Shown: positions 1 to 8,569, counted from the first letter of the stretch. The stretch: DNA of 64,000 nucleotides from Streptomyces sp. NBC_00094 (GCF_026343125.1 NZ_JAPEMB010000001.1:124001-188000), one strand, 5' to 3'. The notes: a model not told the origin generated them from the sequence alone. Numbers and translations are program-made.

Positions 1-81
1 CGCCGCCAGTGGATCACCCGAGCCGAGCAGAGCACCGAGCAGAGCGCCGAGCAGGCTCCGCTCCCCACCGACACGAACTGA
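1..81 (+). CDS. C-terminal tail of a gene that begins before the window
   Basis: The first frame is open from base 1 and ends at a TGA at 79-81. It encodes a polar 26-residue tail with a repeated AEQS/TEQS pattern. A stem-loop that looks like a terminator follows at 103-132, which fits the end of a transcription unit. Nothing about its function can be said from so short a piece, and it could be a chance open frame. Confidence 0.45.
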   Translation, partial: RRQWITRAEQSTEQSAEQAPLPTDTN

Positions 82-102
82 GCGAGCGGGCGGCCTACGC
101 CC

Positions 103-132
103 GGTGCCGCGGCGCCTCGGTGTCGCGGCACC
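103..132 (+). terminator. Stem-loop after the truncated first gene
   Basis: GGTGCCGCG (103-111) pairs perfectly with CGCGGCACC (124-132) across a 12-base loop. There is no T-run, which is usual for actinobacterial terminators. A GGCACC tandem stretch at 145-165 follows and could form alternative pairings. The gene at 206 starts beyond it. Confidence 0.45.
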
Positions 133-205
133 TCGCGCCGGTGTCGGCACCGGCACCGGCACCGACGCCGTACCGGACACCGGTCTGCTCCTGAAAGGAC
201 ATGCA

Positions 206-1597
206 ATGACGACCACGAGCCTGCCCAAGCCTCCCCGGTCGCGGTTGGGCCACGCGTACGGGGAGCAGCTCGCGCAGCATGCGCCGACGGGCCACCACCC
301 GACGGCCGCCGCCCGGGAGTCGGCCACACTCACGCTCGCGTACCAGGACCGGTTCCTGAACGGCCCCGCCTTCCTCAGCGAGACCGAGCGCAGCACCGTC
401 GTCGAGGACCTCCACACGGTCTACGAGCTTCTGCGGTCGCTGCCGGAGCGGGTGTTCGGCGGAAGCATCACCGCACTCGCCACGGCGGTCGGTATGGATC
501 CGCAGCAATCGGCGCTGATCACGCGGAGCGCCCGGACCGGGTCGCTCCTCCCCCTGGGGCGTGCCGATCTCTATCACGACGGTACGGGGTTCAAGCTTCT
601 CGAGTTCAATCTCACCAGCGCGCTGGGCGGCTTCGAGAACGCCGACATCAACCGGGCGATGCTGGCGTACCCGCCGCTCGAGGAGTTCGTACAGCGGCAC
701 GGGCTCCGCTACCGGGACACCCTGGGCCGCATGGTGCGGACCATGCTCGCCGAGTGCGCCGCGAACATCCCCACCGACCGGGCGCCCGTCGTCGCCGTGG
801 TGGACACGGCGGACAACTTCGCCGTCGTGGGACCCCGGCTGCGGGTGTTCGCCGCCAAGCTGGCGGACTACGGAGCCGAGGGAATCGCCTGCGCCCTCGG
901 CGAACTCACGTACCGGAACGGCCGTCCGACGGTCGCGGGCCGGGACGTCGACGTCGTCTTCCGGTACTTCCTGCCCGAGGACCTCACCGACCCCGTCTCC
1001 GCCGCCCAGTTGGAGCCGCTGCTGGTCGCGGTCGAGCAGGGCAAGGTGGGCCTGTTCAGCCGGCTGGACGCCGAGCTGTACGGCAACAAGGGCACCCTGG
1101 CGATTCTCTCCGACGAGCAGCACCGCGACCTCTTCGACTCCGCCGAACTGGCGTGCATCGACCGGCTCCTGCCGTGGACGCGGTACGTGCGCCCGCGCGC
1201 CACGGACCCCGGCGGCGCCCGGGTCGACATGCTCGCCCACGCGCTGGCGCACCAGGACGAGCTGATCCTGAAGCCGACGCTGCTGCACGGTGGCCACGGG
1301 ATCACCGCCGGATGGGAGGCGGAGCCGGCGGAGTGGGAGAAGAAGGTCGCCTCGGCCATGAACGGCCCGTTCGTGCTCCAGCACCGTGTACGTCCCGCCG
1401 CAGAACCGTTTCCCGACAGTGCCGGCGGCCTGCAGGAACTCTTCCTCAACTGGGGCCTCTACCTGGGGGCACGCGGTGTCGACGACGACGGCTACGGCGG
1501 AGGCTTCGTACGGGCCAGCACCGATCCGGCCGTGGGAGTGGTCAGCATGGGCAGCGGCGCCACGGTCGGTTGCGTCTTCCACGGTGGCGACTGCTGA
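206..1597 (+). CDS. ATP-grasp-like protein (glutathionylspermidine-synthase type), 463 aa
   Basis: The start at 206 is preceded by GAAAGGA at 193-199, a good ribosome site; the nearby ATG at 201 runs into a stop after two codons. The C-terminal third contains ELILKPTLLHGGHGITAG followed by a VLQHRVRP segment. This resembles the nucleotide-binding lysine and glycine-rich loop of circularly permuted ATP-grasp ligases, where a KPxxxxGGHG pattern is typical. The middle holds LLEFNLTSALGG, reminiscent of the acceptor-binding part of the same fold. Such enzymes join a carboxylate to an amine using ATP. No substrate can be assigned: no peptide precursor or partner ligase is visible nearby, and the next gene is unrelated. 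The family assignment rests on motif resemblance only. Confidence 0.5.
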   Translation: MTTTSLPKPPRSRLGHAYGEQLAQHAPTGHHPTAAARESATLTLAYQDRFLNGPAFLSETERSTVVEDLHTVYELLRSLPERVFGGSITALATAVGMDPQQSALITRSARTGSLLPLGRADLYHDGTGFKLLEFNLTSALGGFENADINRAMLAYPPLEEFVQRHGLRYRDTLGRMVRTMLAECAANIPTDRAPVVAVVDTADNFAVVGPRLRVFAAKLADYGAEGIACALGELTYRNGRPTVAGRDVDVVFRYFLPEDLTDPVSAAQLEPLLVAVEQGKVGLFSRLDAELYGNKGTLAILSDEQHRDLFDSAELACIDRLLPWTRYVRPRATDPGGARVDMLAHALAHQDELILKPTLLHGGHGITAGWEAEPAEWEKKVASAMNGPFVLQHRVRPAAEPFPDSAGGLQELFLNWGLYLGARGVDDDGYGGGFVRASTDPAVGVVSMGSGATVGCVFHGGDC

Positions 1598-1754
1598 CTT
1601 CACGCATCGGGCACGGGCGGACAGCTGCAGGACCCACGCGCCCACCGGTTCTCTTGATCCGTGCCCTCCGAGGCGCGCGGCCCGCCCGCGCGCCCACCGC
1701 TCCGACTTTCGAAATCACTGTCCGGCTGCCGGAGCGCAGTGATAGACAACCGAA

Positions 1755-2294
1755 GTGGAAAACACTCCGGAGTTCGCCGAGATACTGCGGCTGATCGACG
1801 ATCGGGCGACCGCCTTCCGGGCCGCGGTCGCCTCCGCACCCGGCCTCGACGTACAGGTGCCGACCTGTCCCGAGTGGACGCTGTTCGATCTGGCGCAGCA
1901 TCTGGGCCAGGGGCGCCGCTTCTGGGCCGCCACCGTCGCGGCGGGGCCTGCCGACGCTCCCCCGGCCGAGGCCGCTGCCGAGCGGTCAGTGGCGGCGCCA
2001 GGGGAACGCGAGGCCCTGCCGCCCACGGCCTTCGACTTCCACGCCGAGGAGGGCCGCTCCTGGCGCCTCACGGCCGACGGCGACGGCGCACGGTGCACCC
2101 GTCTGCCCGCCGCTGTCGCTGCCTCTGTCGCTGTCACTGCCGACGAGGGCCTGGACGCGGCCGGCGTCTCCGTCCGGGGCACGGCCAGCGAGTTGGTCCT
2201 CTTCATCTACGACCGCATCCCGGCGGAGTCCCTGCGGATCGACGGCGACACAGGGCTGATCGACCTGCTCTGCGACTGGGAGCCGGAGGGGTAG
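1755..2294 (+). CDS. Maleylpyruvate-isomerase/DinB-like, mycothiol-dependent family protein
   Basis: This 179-residue protein begins with a GTG at 1755. Its N-terminal half carries the family hallmark VPTCPEWTLFDLAQHLGQ, with the Cys-Pro-Glu-Trp and a helix histidine that helps bind the metal in mycothiol-dependent isomerases. The C-terminal part (GVSVRGTASELVLFIYDRIP) matches the small C-terminal domain of the same family. Members are cytosolic and either use mycothiol as cofactor or have unknown reactions; in streptomycetes most are uncharacterised. It is shorter than the usual 200-250 residues because the linker is compact. The ribosome site is weak (CCGAAGTG), so the message may have a very short leader. 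Confidence 0.7.
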   Translation: MENTPEFAEILRLIDDRATAFRAAVASAPGLDVQVPTCPEWTLFDLAQHLGQGRRFWAATVAAGPADAPPAEAAAERSVAAPGEREALPPTAFDFHAEEGRSWRLTADGDGARCTRLPAAVAASVAVTADEGLDAAGVSVRGTASELVLFIYDRIPAESLRIDGDTGLIDLLCDWEPEG

Positions 2295-2403
2295 GGCGTA
2301 GCCTACTGACCTCGCGTCCGCTTCTGCGGTCCGCCCACACTCCCACCCGGCTGGCAGACACGCGATCTGGGCAGAGGAGCAGCCTGGAAAGTATGATCAA
2401 GCG

Positions 2404-2940
2404 ATGTCTGACATGACCGAGACCACGCCCGGCTGGCTCACCACGGACGAGCTTCACATGGCCCGGGCCCGGATGCCGATCCTGTACGTCGAGGCCGTGC
2501 CCGTGCGCGTGGACGACAGCGGCGAAGTCACCAGTATCGGTCTGCTGCTGCGGATCGGCGCGGACGGAACGATCAGCCGGACCTTGGTATCCGGCCGCGT
2601 GATGCAGCACGAGCGGGTCCGCGACGCGCTGCTGCGCCATCTGGAGAAGGACCTCGGCCCGGTGGCGCTCCCCCGCGTCCCGGCCTCTCTGCAGCCCTTC
2701 ACCGTCGCCGAGTACTTCCCCACAGCGGGCGTCACCCCGTACCACGACCCGCGTCAGCACGCGGTGTCCCTGGCCTACGTCGTGCCGGTGACCGGCGACT
2801 GCCGCCCGCGACAGGACGCGCTGGACCTGGTCTGGTTCAGCCCGCAGGAAGCAGCCTCCCCGGCTGTGCAGAACGAGATGCCCGGCGGCCGCGGGGTGCT
2901 CCTGAAGCAGGCCCTCGCGCACGTGGGACACACGTACTGA
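2404..2940 (+). CDS. Nudix-like family protein (DUF4916 type)
   Basis: A 178-residue cytosolic protein. The opening GWLTTDELHMARARMPILYVEAVPVRVD and the later pattern of a variable Nudix fold (LLLRIG, VSGRVMQHERVRDALLRHLEKDLG) resemble the actinobacterial DUF4916/Nudix-like family. The canonical Nudix box GX5EX7REUXEEXGU is not intact: only a helix with RDALLRHLEKDLG corresponds, so hydrolase activity is doubtful. A second in-frame ATG lies at 2413. It is monocistronic and convergent with the methyltransferase, with a strong hairpin between them at 2952-2979. Confidence 0.65.
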   Translation: MSDMTETTPGWLTTDELHMARARMPILYVEAVPVRVDDSGEVTSIGLLLRIGADGTISRTLVSGRVMQHERVRDALLRHLEKDLGPVALPRVPASLQPFTVAEYFPTAGVTPYHDPRQHAVSLAYVVPVTGDCRPRQDALDLVWFSPQEAASPAVQNEMPGGRGVLLKQALAHVGHTY

Positions 2941-2951
2941 AGTCTCGCGCA

Positions 2952-2979
2952 GCGCCGCCGCGGGACCGGGCGGCGGCGC
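2952..2979. terminator. Bidirectional hairpin between convergent genes
   Basis: GCGCCGCCGC (2952-2961) pairs perfectly with GCGGCGGCGC (2970-2979) across an 8-base loop. It sits between the stop of the Nudix-like gene at 2940 and the stop of the methyltransferase at 3044, where a shared terminator is expected. Confidence 0.65.
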
Positions 2980-3043
2980 CTCGTGGGTTTGGGGCCGAGC
3001 TCCGGATGAGCCCGGCCCTGGTGCCCGTCGGACCTGTCCGGGC

Positions 3044-3724
3044 TCAGCGCAGTCGGCGTGCGCGCAGTACCACGTCGTCGGTGTGGTGCGCGCCCGCGCC
3101 TCCGTCAGGGGCCACGCGGGGCCGCTGTTCGTCCACCTCCACCACCCAGTCGTCGTCGAGCAGAGCGGCGACCATCGAGGGCCAGACGTAGTCGGCCGGG
3201 TCGAAACCGCTCTCATCCGCCGGCCGGGTGTCCATCCCCGCGTGGTGGACGAGCAGCAGCACACCACCAGGCGCGACGACCGACAGCAGCGCTCGCTCGG
3301 CTGCCGCGTCGGGCGTGCGCAGCAGGGCCGGGTACTGCGCGGAGACCAGGTCGAAGGAGGCCGGCGGGAGCCCCGCCTCCGTCAGTGCGGCGTGGACCCA
3401 GCGAACCGTGGTGCCGGCGTCCCGCGCGTGCCCGGCCGCCCGCTCCAGCGCCACGCCCGAGACCTCCAGCGCCGTCACGTCCCAGCCGCCGCGCGCGAGC
3501 CAGACGGCGTCCGCGCCCTCGCCGCATCCGACGTCGAGCACCCGCCCGGGCGTGAGCCCGGCGACCTCGGCCACGAGCGCGCCATTGGGCCGGCCGCTCC
3601 ACAGTTGCTGTCGGTCGGCGTACCGGCTGTCCCAGTCGGCCCGTACCCCGGGGTCACCGCGGTATCCGTCGGCAAGCGGATCGGTATCGGACGTGAGCGA
3701 GCCTGCTGTGCTGTCGTCTGTCAT
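3044..3724 (-). CDS. Class I SAM-dependent methyltransferase
   Basis: This 226-residue protein starts at the ATG at 3724 (MTDDSTAGS); longer upstream reading is possible but is not supported by sequence character. The Rossmann methyltransferase core is clear. Motif I is RVLDVGCGEGADAVWLA, followed by an acidic strand end (VTALEVSG), a motif II region (FDLVSAQYP) and GGVLLLVHH. The short N-terminus reading DWDSRYADRQQLWSGRPN is typical of thiopurine/tellurite-resistance-like (TehB-type) actinobacterial methyltransferases. It acts in the cytosol on a small-molecule substrate that cannot be inferred. It is divergent from the VWA gene, with 222 bp between the starts. Confidence 0.8.
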   Translation of the reverse strand: MTDDSTAGSLTSDTDPLADGYRGDPGVRADWDSRYADRQQLWSGRPNGALVAEVAGLTPGRVLDVGCGEGADAVWLARGGWDVTALEVSGVALERAAGHARDAGTTVRWVHAALTEAGLPPASFDLVSAQYPALLRTPDAAAERALLSVVAPGGVLLLVHHAGMDTRPADESGFDPADYVWPSMVAALLDDDWVVEVDEQRPRVAPDGGAGAHHTDDVVLRARRLR

Positions 3725-3946
3725 GAGACCACGGTCGCCGATCGCTTCCCGTTCACGCCACTTCTGTTGCCAGTCCGGCAAACGGGCGCACACGGGGGCC
3801 CGGTATTCGGTAGGGAGCGGGCTCCTCGGCACGTCCCGTTCGCTCCCCGTTCGGGGTGGGCTCTTCGAGCGGTCCTGGAGCCACGATCGATTGTCAGTGG
3901 TGGGTGAGACGGTAGGAGCATCGAGTCGGAACGAGGGGGAGCTGTC

Positions 3947-4987
3947 TTGTCCGGAACCCAGAACTACATCAACCACGTTGCTCTTGTCCTGGATGCCAGT
4001 TCGTCCATGTCGCACCTGAGCCGCAAGGTCGTCGAAGTCGCCGACCAGCAGATCGCGTACCTGGCCCGCCGATCGAGGGAACTCGATCAGGAGACCCGCG
4101 TGACGGTGTACGTCTTCGCGGACAAGGTGGAGTGCGTCATCTACGACAAGGACGTGCTGCGGATGCCGTCACTGAAGCAGCTGTACCGGGTCGGCGGGAT
4201 GACGTCCCTTCTGGCGGCAGCGCTGAAGTCACAGCGGGAGCTGGCGCAGACGGCTCAACTGTACGGCGACCACAGCTTCCTGACGTTCGTCCTGACCGAC
4301 GGGCAGGAGAACGCGAGCCATCGCTGCCCGGACAGCCCCACCAGGGACCCGCGTGAGCTGGTGAAGGCCGTGGCCGACATGATCGTGACGCAGGAGGACA
4401 ACTGGACGCTGGCCGTCCTGGTGCCCGACCAGATGGGCAAGCGCGAGGCCATGCAGTGCGGTTTCCCGAAGGAGAACATCGCCATCTGGGACGCCACGAG
4501 CACGCAGGGGCTGGAGGAGGCCGGGCACGTCATCCGGCAGGCGACCGAGAAGTTCATGGTGGGCCGCACCCAGGGCATCCGGGGATCGCGGGCGGTGTTC
4601 TCCATGGGCGCGGAGGCGGTCAACAAGGACACCATCAAGGCGGCCGGCCTCACCCCGGTGAAGCCGTCGGAGTACCAGCTGGTCCCCGTCGCCCATGCCA
4701 CGGCGATCCGGGACTGGGTCATCGAAACCGGACACGCCTACCGCACCGGTTGCGCCTTCTACCAGCTGAGCAAGCCGGAGAAGATCCAGGCGCAGAAGCA
4801 GATCGCGGTGCTGGAGAAGAAGACGGACCGGGTGTACACAGGGCCCGAAGCCCGCGCTCTGCTCGGCCTGCCGGACGTGGAGGCACGCGTCAAGCCGGAC
4901 CACAACGACGGCTTCACGATCTTCGTGCAGAGCACCAGCGTGAACCGGAAGCTCGTCCCGCACACACGGCTCCTGGTGATGATCTGA
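3947..4987 (+). CDS. VWA-domain protein with a conserved C-terminal region
   Basis: This 346-residue cytosolic protein uses a TTG start at 3947 with a clear purine-rich site (GGGGGA) seven bases upstream. Residues about 9-180 form a von Willebrand factor A domain with the metal-ion site DASSSMS near the N-terminus, a threonine (GGMTSLLAA) and an aspartate (FVLTDGQEN). This is a complete MIDAS set, so Mg2+-dependent ligand binding is likely. The last 90 residues (CAFYQLSKPEKIQ, VYTGPEARALLGLP, IFVQSTSVNRKLV) form a separate well-preserved region resembling domains in actinobacteriophage VWA proteins, which is recollection and not a search result. No signal peptide is present. The partner is unknown. 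Confidence 0.7.
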   Translation: MSGTQNYINHVALVLDASSSMSHLSRKVVEVADQQIAYLARRSRELDQETRVTVYVFADKVECVIYDKDVLRMPSLKQLYRVGGMTSLLAAALKSQRELAQTAQLYGDHSFLTFVLTDGQENASHRCPDSPTRDPRELVKAVADMIVTQEDNWTLAVLVPDQMGKREAMQCGFPKENIAIWDATSTQGLEEAGHVIRQATEKFMVGRTQGIRGSRAVFSMGAEAVNKDTIKAAGLTPVKPSEYQLVPVAHATAIRDWVIETGHAYRTGCAFYQLSKPEKIQAQKQIAVLEKKTDRVYTGPEARALLGLPDVEARVKPDHNDGFTIFVQSTSVNRKLVPHTRLLVMI

Positions 4988-5032
4988 CGATCCGACACCG
5001 AGGCCGGCCGCCCGAGGCGGCTCGGCGGCCCG

Positions 5033-5085
5033 CCTCAGGGTCGACCCCGGGCAGCCAAAGCGGCTGGCCGGGGCCGACCCTGAGG
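5033..5085. terminator. Long hairpin between convergent genes
   Basis: CCTCAGGGTCG (5033-5043) pairs with CGACCCTGAGG (5075-5085), and the inner segment pairs further (CCCCGG/CCGGGG and GCAGCC/GGCTG) around an AAAG loop. It lies between the stops of the VWA gene and the reductase gene. Confidence 0.75.
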
Positions 5086-5095
5086 ACCGGTCAGG

Positions 5096-5740
5096 TCACT
5101 TTCGCCAGAACAGGTGGTGTGCCACCCCGCTCGGGCTGGGAACGACCTCCAGGTGGAACCGGTCGAGCAGCTCGTCGGGTGACTCCCAGAGGCGCACTCC
5201 GGACCCGAGCTTCACCGGCGAGACCGCCACGTGCAGGGTGTCGACGAGGTCGGCGTCGAGGAACTCCCGGATGGTGGTGGCCCCGCCGCCGAGCCGGACG
5301 TCCTTGCCCTGCGCCGCCTCCCGGGCCTGCTCGAGTACCGCGGCAGGTTCGCCGTCGACGAAGTGGAACGTGGTGTCGGACAGCGTGATCGAAGGACGCT
5401 TGTGGTGGGTCAGGACGAATACCGGGGTGCGGAACGGAGGCTCGTCACCCCACCAGCCCTGCCACTCATGGTCCTCCCAGGGGCCGCGCTGGGGGCCGAA
5501 CTTGTTGCGGCCCATGATCTCGGCGCCGATGTTGCGGGCGTAGTCCCGCGTGAGGTAGTCGTCCAGGCCACGGCTGCCCCCGGGGTCGGTGCGCATGGGC
5601 CAGCTCGCCGTGGCGCCGGCCCAGGAGAACAGCCTCTCGGGATCGACATGCCCGAACGGCCTCTCGAGGGTCTGGTCCTCACCGGCACCGATCCCGTCGC
5701 TCGAGACATTGAAGTTCTGGACTCTCAGTAGCTGAGCCAC
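5096..5740 (-). CDS. Dihydrofolate-reductase-family (RibD C-terminal) reductase
   Basis: The start chosen is the GTG at 5740, because a perfect AGGAGG lies five bases before it; a slightly longer reading from 5764 has no such site. The 214-residue product shows the RibD-C/DHFR fold pattern: LLRVQNFNVSSDG at the N-terminus, an IMGRNKFGPQRG loop, FVLTHHKRP, and the NADPH-binding KDVRLGGGATTIREFL. Members are NADPH-dependent reductases; most in actinobacteria have no known substrate. It is cytosolic and stands alone next to a VOC gene on the same strand. Confidence 0.8.
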   Translation of the reverse strand: MAQLLRVQNFNVSSDGIGAGEDQTLERPFGHVDPERLFSWAGATASWPMRTDPGGSRGLDDYLTRDYARNIGAEIMGRNKFGPQRGPWEDHEWQGWWGDEPPFRTPVFVLTHHKRPSITLSDTTFHFVDGEPAAVLEQAREAAQGKDVRLGGGATTIREFLDADLVDTLHVAVSPVKLGSGVRLWESPDELLDRFHLEVVPSPSGVAHHLFWRK

Positions 5741-5835
5741 GTGTTCCTCCTGTGGTGTCGACAACAGTGGTGAGACTTGCCGGGCCGGGAAAACTCATCG
5801 CTGCGCCCGTGATCGGTTTCGGAAACCGGGCACCG

Positions 5836-6234
5836 TCAGCCGGCTTGCCCGCCCTCGGCGTCCTGGGGATACCAGCGCAGCTCGACCGTATTGCCGTCCG
5901 GGTCCCTCACGTACACCGACTGGGCCGAACCACGCGCACCCCAACGCGGAACGGGACCCTCGATGACATCGAACGCCCCGGAACCGATGACCTCCTGCCA
6001 GTCCAGCGGATCCACGACCAGGCAGATGTGGTCGACGTTGGACTCACCTCGCGGGCGCGAGAAGAGATCGATGACCGTTGACTCGTCGATGCGCACGGAC
6101 GGGAAGGGGACCTTCCCGTCCCGCCACTCCTCCACCCGCTCGGGCGCGAGCCCCAGAGGGCCGGTATAGAACTCGAGCGCCCGGTCGACATCAGTCACAT
6201 TGAGCACCAAGTGATCGAAAGCCTTAACCCGCAT
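5836..6234 (-). CDS. VOC-family (glyoxalase/dioxygenase fold) protein
   Basis: A 132-residue protein starting at MRVKAFDHLV (ATG 6234). It shows the paired beta-alpha-beta-beta-beta modules of the vicinal oxygen chelate fold. These include FDHLVLNVTDVDRALEFYTGPLGL at the start, VDHICLVVDP in the middle and the terminal metal-ligand segment VYVRDPDGNTVELRWY. The metal ligands His near residue 7, His in VDHICL and Glu in VELRW are all present, so it could be a true metalloenzyme. The substrate is unknown. A 170-bp AT-richer region upstream, with a GATCATGATC palindrome at 6278-6287, probably holds its promoter. Confidence 0.8.
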   Translation of the reverse strand: MRVKAFDHLVLNVTDVDRALEFYTGPLGLAPERVEEWRDGKVPFPSVRIDESTVIDLFSRPRGESNVDHICLVVDPLDWQEVIGSGAFDVIEGPVPRWGARGSAQSVYVRDPDGNTVELRWYPQDAEGGQAG

Positions 6235-6404
6235 GTAAGGAAACACCCTTCGAAGTATCAACTCATCACGTCCAGACGATCATGATCAACCTGGAGCCGC
6301 CCATCAAGGGGAATCGAACAAACTCCGATGCCCTCACGTTCCGAGGTGATCGTCCGCTGTACGTTGTCGAGCCGGTGGACGTCCTGGGCGGGGGTGGGGT
6401 TGCG

Positions 6405-7172
6405 TCAGTGGGCGCTCAGCGCGTCGGCGGTCGCCCTCGCGAAGGCCTCCGGATTGTCGAACATGATGTTGTGGCCGCAGTCGGGTATCGCCCGCACGGT
6501 CACGCCCGAAGCCGTCAGGCCCGCGACGTCCGCCGGCTCGCCGTCGGCCGCCGGATGGAGGCACGTACGGGGGATCCGCAGTCCCGCCAGGTGCTCGCGC
6601 AGGGCAGGCACCGTCGCCTGGGAGCGGTGGACCGTGGTGCGGTACAGGGCCTCGCGGCCCGCCAGGCGCATCGTCGACCACCAGACCGGGCCGACCCGCT
6701 CCTCCGTCCGATCCCAGCCCTCGGCCAGGAACTCCTCCTCGGTGTACGCCGCGATCCCACTGCTGCCGGGAGCAGGCACCGCCGGAGCAGGGTCCAGGAC
6801 CGAGTCCACCAGCACCAGGTTCGCGACGAGCCGCGGATGCCGGGCGGCCAGCAGGATCGCCACCGCGCCCCCCAGGCTGTGCGCGATGACCTCCGCGCCC
6901 GTCACCTCTGCCGCCTCCAACGCGACCGCCACGGCGTCCGCGTGGGCCTCCAGCGTGTAGGTGAAGTCCGTCGGCCTGTCGCTGATGCCGAAGCCCAGCA
7001 GGTCGAGCAGCAGTGACCGGCGACCGGTGAGGAGAGGGTGTGCGGCGGCCGCGGCCCAGTACACCGGCGACGTGGATCCGAGTCCGTGCAGGTAGAGCCT
7101 CGGCGGCTCGGCGCCGGGGATCTCAATCCACCGGATCCGGTCACCGTTCGGGGTCACAGGGGCATGGCGCAT
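6405..7172 (-). CDS. Alpha/beta hydrolase
   Basis: 255 residues, starting at the ATG at 7172 with GAGGAG just upstream. The alpha/beta-hydrolase signature is complete: LYLHGLGST (oxyanion region), the nucleophile elbow AHSLGGAVA, and the terminal CGHNIMFDNPEAF with the catalytic histidine. No signal peptide is seen, so it is cytosolic. The lid (ERVGPVWWSTMRLAGREALYR) is long, as in lactonases and epoxide hydrolases, but the substrate is undetermined. It is transcribed divergently from the PadR-type regulator at 7276, and the shared 103-bp spacer carries a PadR-like operator, so it is probably the regulator's target. Confidence 0.8.
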   Translation of the reverse strand: MRHAPVTPNGDRIRWIEIPGAEPPRLYLHGLGSTSPVYWAAAAAHPLLTGRRSLLLDLLGFGISDRPTDFTYTLEAHADAVAVALEAAEVTGAEVIAHSLGGAVAILLAARHPRLVANLVLVDSVLDPAPAVPAPGSSGIAAYTEEEFLAEGWDRTEERVGPVWWSTMRLAGREALYRTTVHRSQATVPALREHLAGLRIPRTCLHPAADGEPADVAGLTASGVTVRAIPDCGHNIMFDNPEAFARATADALSAH

Positions 7173-7205
7173 GGCCGACTCCTCGCTCGTGTGTGGAGCA
7201 CTCAC

Positions 7206-7246
7206 GATACCTCGGTGTCGAGGTATCTCGGAGTTGTTATACCTCG
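7206..7246. promoter_or_regulatory. Putative PadR operator with three half-sites
   Basis: GATACCTCG (7206-7214) and CGAGGTATC (7219-7227) form a perfect 9-bp inverted repeat with a GTGT spacer. A third copy of the half-site, ATACCTCG, follows at about 7239-7246. The site is centred between the divergent hydrolase and PadR genes. Half-sites containing ATAC/GTAT are typical of PadR-family operators, so binding by the adjacent regulator is a reasonable inference. Confidence 0.7.
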
Positions 7247-7275
7247 CACCCTTGGTGATCTGACAGCATGTGTTC

Positions 7276-7818
7276 ATGCTCAAGCTCGCGATCCTCGGGT
7301 TCCTCCACGACCAGCCCATGCACGGCTACGAACTGCGGCGGCACCTGGCCGCACTGACCGGCCACATCCGCCCGATCAGTGACGGCACCCTCTATCCGGC
7401 GATCAAGCGCCTCGAAACCGACGGTCTGCTCATCCGTGAGACGGAACCCGGATCCACCGCCGCTCCCCGGCACACCCTGCACCTCACCCCGGCCGGGCGG
7501 ACAGCGCTGCTCGAACGGCTCCGCACGCCCGACCGGCTGGACATCAGCGACGAGAACCGCTGGTTCACCGTGCTCGCCTTCCTCCGCCACCTCGACAGCC
7601 CCGCCGAACAGGCCACCGTGCTCCGCCGCAGGCTCGCCTTCCTCGACGAGCCCGCCAGCTTCTTCTACGACGGCGCCCGGCCGCTCAGCGCCGAGGACAT
7701 CACCGACCCGTTCCGCAGCGGCATCCTGCTGATCGCCCGAGCGACATCACAGGCCGAGCTCGCCTGGCTGGGCGACACGATCGCCACCCTCGACGGACAC
7801 CCCCGCCCCTCGGCCTGA
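7276..7818 (+). CDS. PadR-family transcriptional regulator
   Basis: 180 residues from the ATG at 7276; a GTG six bases upstream (7270) is an alternative. The N-terminal winged helix is textbook Pad[24 protein letters not shown], then [17 protein letters not shown] as recognition helix and wing. The C-terminal half is the Vir-like dimerisation helix region. It most likely represses the divergent hydrolase and itself through the dyad at 7206-7246. The inducer is unknown. Confidence 0.9.
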   Translation: MLKLAILGFLHDQPMHGYELRRHLAALTGHIRPISDGTLYPAIKRLETDGLLIRETEPGSTAAPRHTLHLTPAGRTALLERLRTPDRLDISDENRWFTVLAFLRHLDSPAEQATVLRRRLAFLDEPASFFYDGARPLSAEDITDPFRSGILLIARATSQAELAWLGDTIATLDGHPRPSA

Positions 7819-7918
7819 CCGAGGCGGCTCGGTGCAGCGGCTCTCCGGCGTGGGCCCGGGCGCCGACCGCGGGAAAACGGTTCGCCACGTCGGTCGAGCA
7901 GATGGCAGGGTGCGGCGG

Positions 7919-8485
7919 ATGGCGTCTCCCTACCAGATCCGTGCCGACTACGACGCTCGCACGATCGTCGTCTACCAGGCGTATCCGCCCGCCATCGCCG
8001 ACGCGGCCATGCGGGCCGGGCGGTTCGTCGCGCCGTTCTCGTTCCAGCGAATGACATGGATCAAGCCGTCGTTCCTCTGGCTCATGCACCGCAGCAACTG
8101 GGCCCGCAAGCCCGGTCAGGAGCGTGTTCTCGCGGTGCGGATCACCCGGGAGGGGTGGGAGGAGGCCCTCTCCCGGGCGGTGCTGACGACCGCCGACCCG
8201 GACGCCGTCGCCCAGGCCGCCGTGCACGTCCAGTGGGATCCCGAGCGCTCCCTGCGGGGAGCGGCACTGAACCACCACAGCATCCAGGTCGGCATCGGCC
8301 GCCATCTGATCCGAACGTTCACCGACGACTGGATCGTCGGTCTCACCGACGTCACCGCTCAGGTCCGCAAGGCCGCCACGTTCCTGCAGACCGGGCACGC
8401 CGCCAAGGCCCAGCGCCTGCTTCCCGTGGAGCGCCCCTACGAGTTGCCCCAGACTCTGCGGCACCTCTCCTCTCCCGGCAGGTGA
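7919..8485 (+). CDS. DUF4291-family protein
   Basis: 188 residues from ATG 7919 (a GTG at 7910 is also possible). The protein carries the features that define this conserved but uncharacterised family: [26 protein letters not shown], then [29 protein letters not shown] and SIQVGIG. The strongly conserved Trp-Ile-Lys-Pro-Ser-Phe and WDPERS motifs suggest an enzymatic or nucleic-acid role, but none has been established that I know of. It lies alone between PadR and ArsR. Confidence 0.85.
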   Translation: MASPYQIRADYDARTIVVYQAYPPAIADAAMRAGRFVAPFSFQRMTWIKPSFLWLMHRSNWARKPGQERVLAVRITREGWEEALSRAVLTTADPDAVAQAAVHVQWDPERSLRGAALNHHSIQVGIGRHLIRTFTDDWIVGLTDVTAQVRKAATFLQTGHAAKAQRLLPVERPYELPQTLRHLSSPGR

Positions 8486-8535
8486 CGGAGCGCCGGTGAG
8501 ACGCTCCGGGCGCTCTCGGCGGGGCGGCTCGACTT

Positions 8536-8561
8536 GATAGGCAAGCGAATGATTGCCTATC
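8536..8561. promoter_or_regulatory. ArsR operator overlapping the start region
   Basis: GATAGGCAA (8536-8544) and TTGCCTATC (8553-8561) form a perfect 9-bp inverted repeat with an 8-base spacer. The right arm ends eight bases before the GTG start of the ArsR-type gene. This leaves no room for a ribosome-binding site, so the transcript may be leaderless and the repressor would sit directly on the promoter. Confidence 0.75.
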
Positions 8562-8569
8562 CTGTGGTC

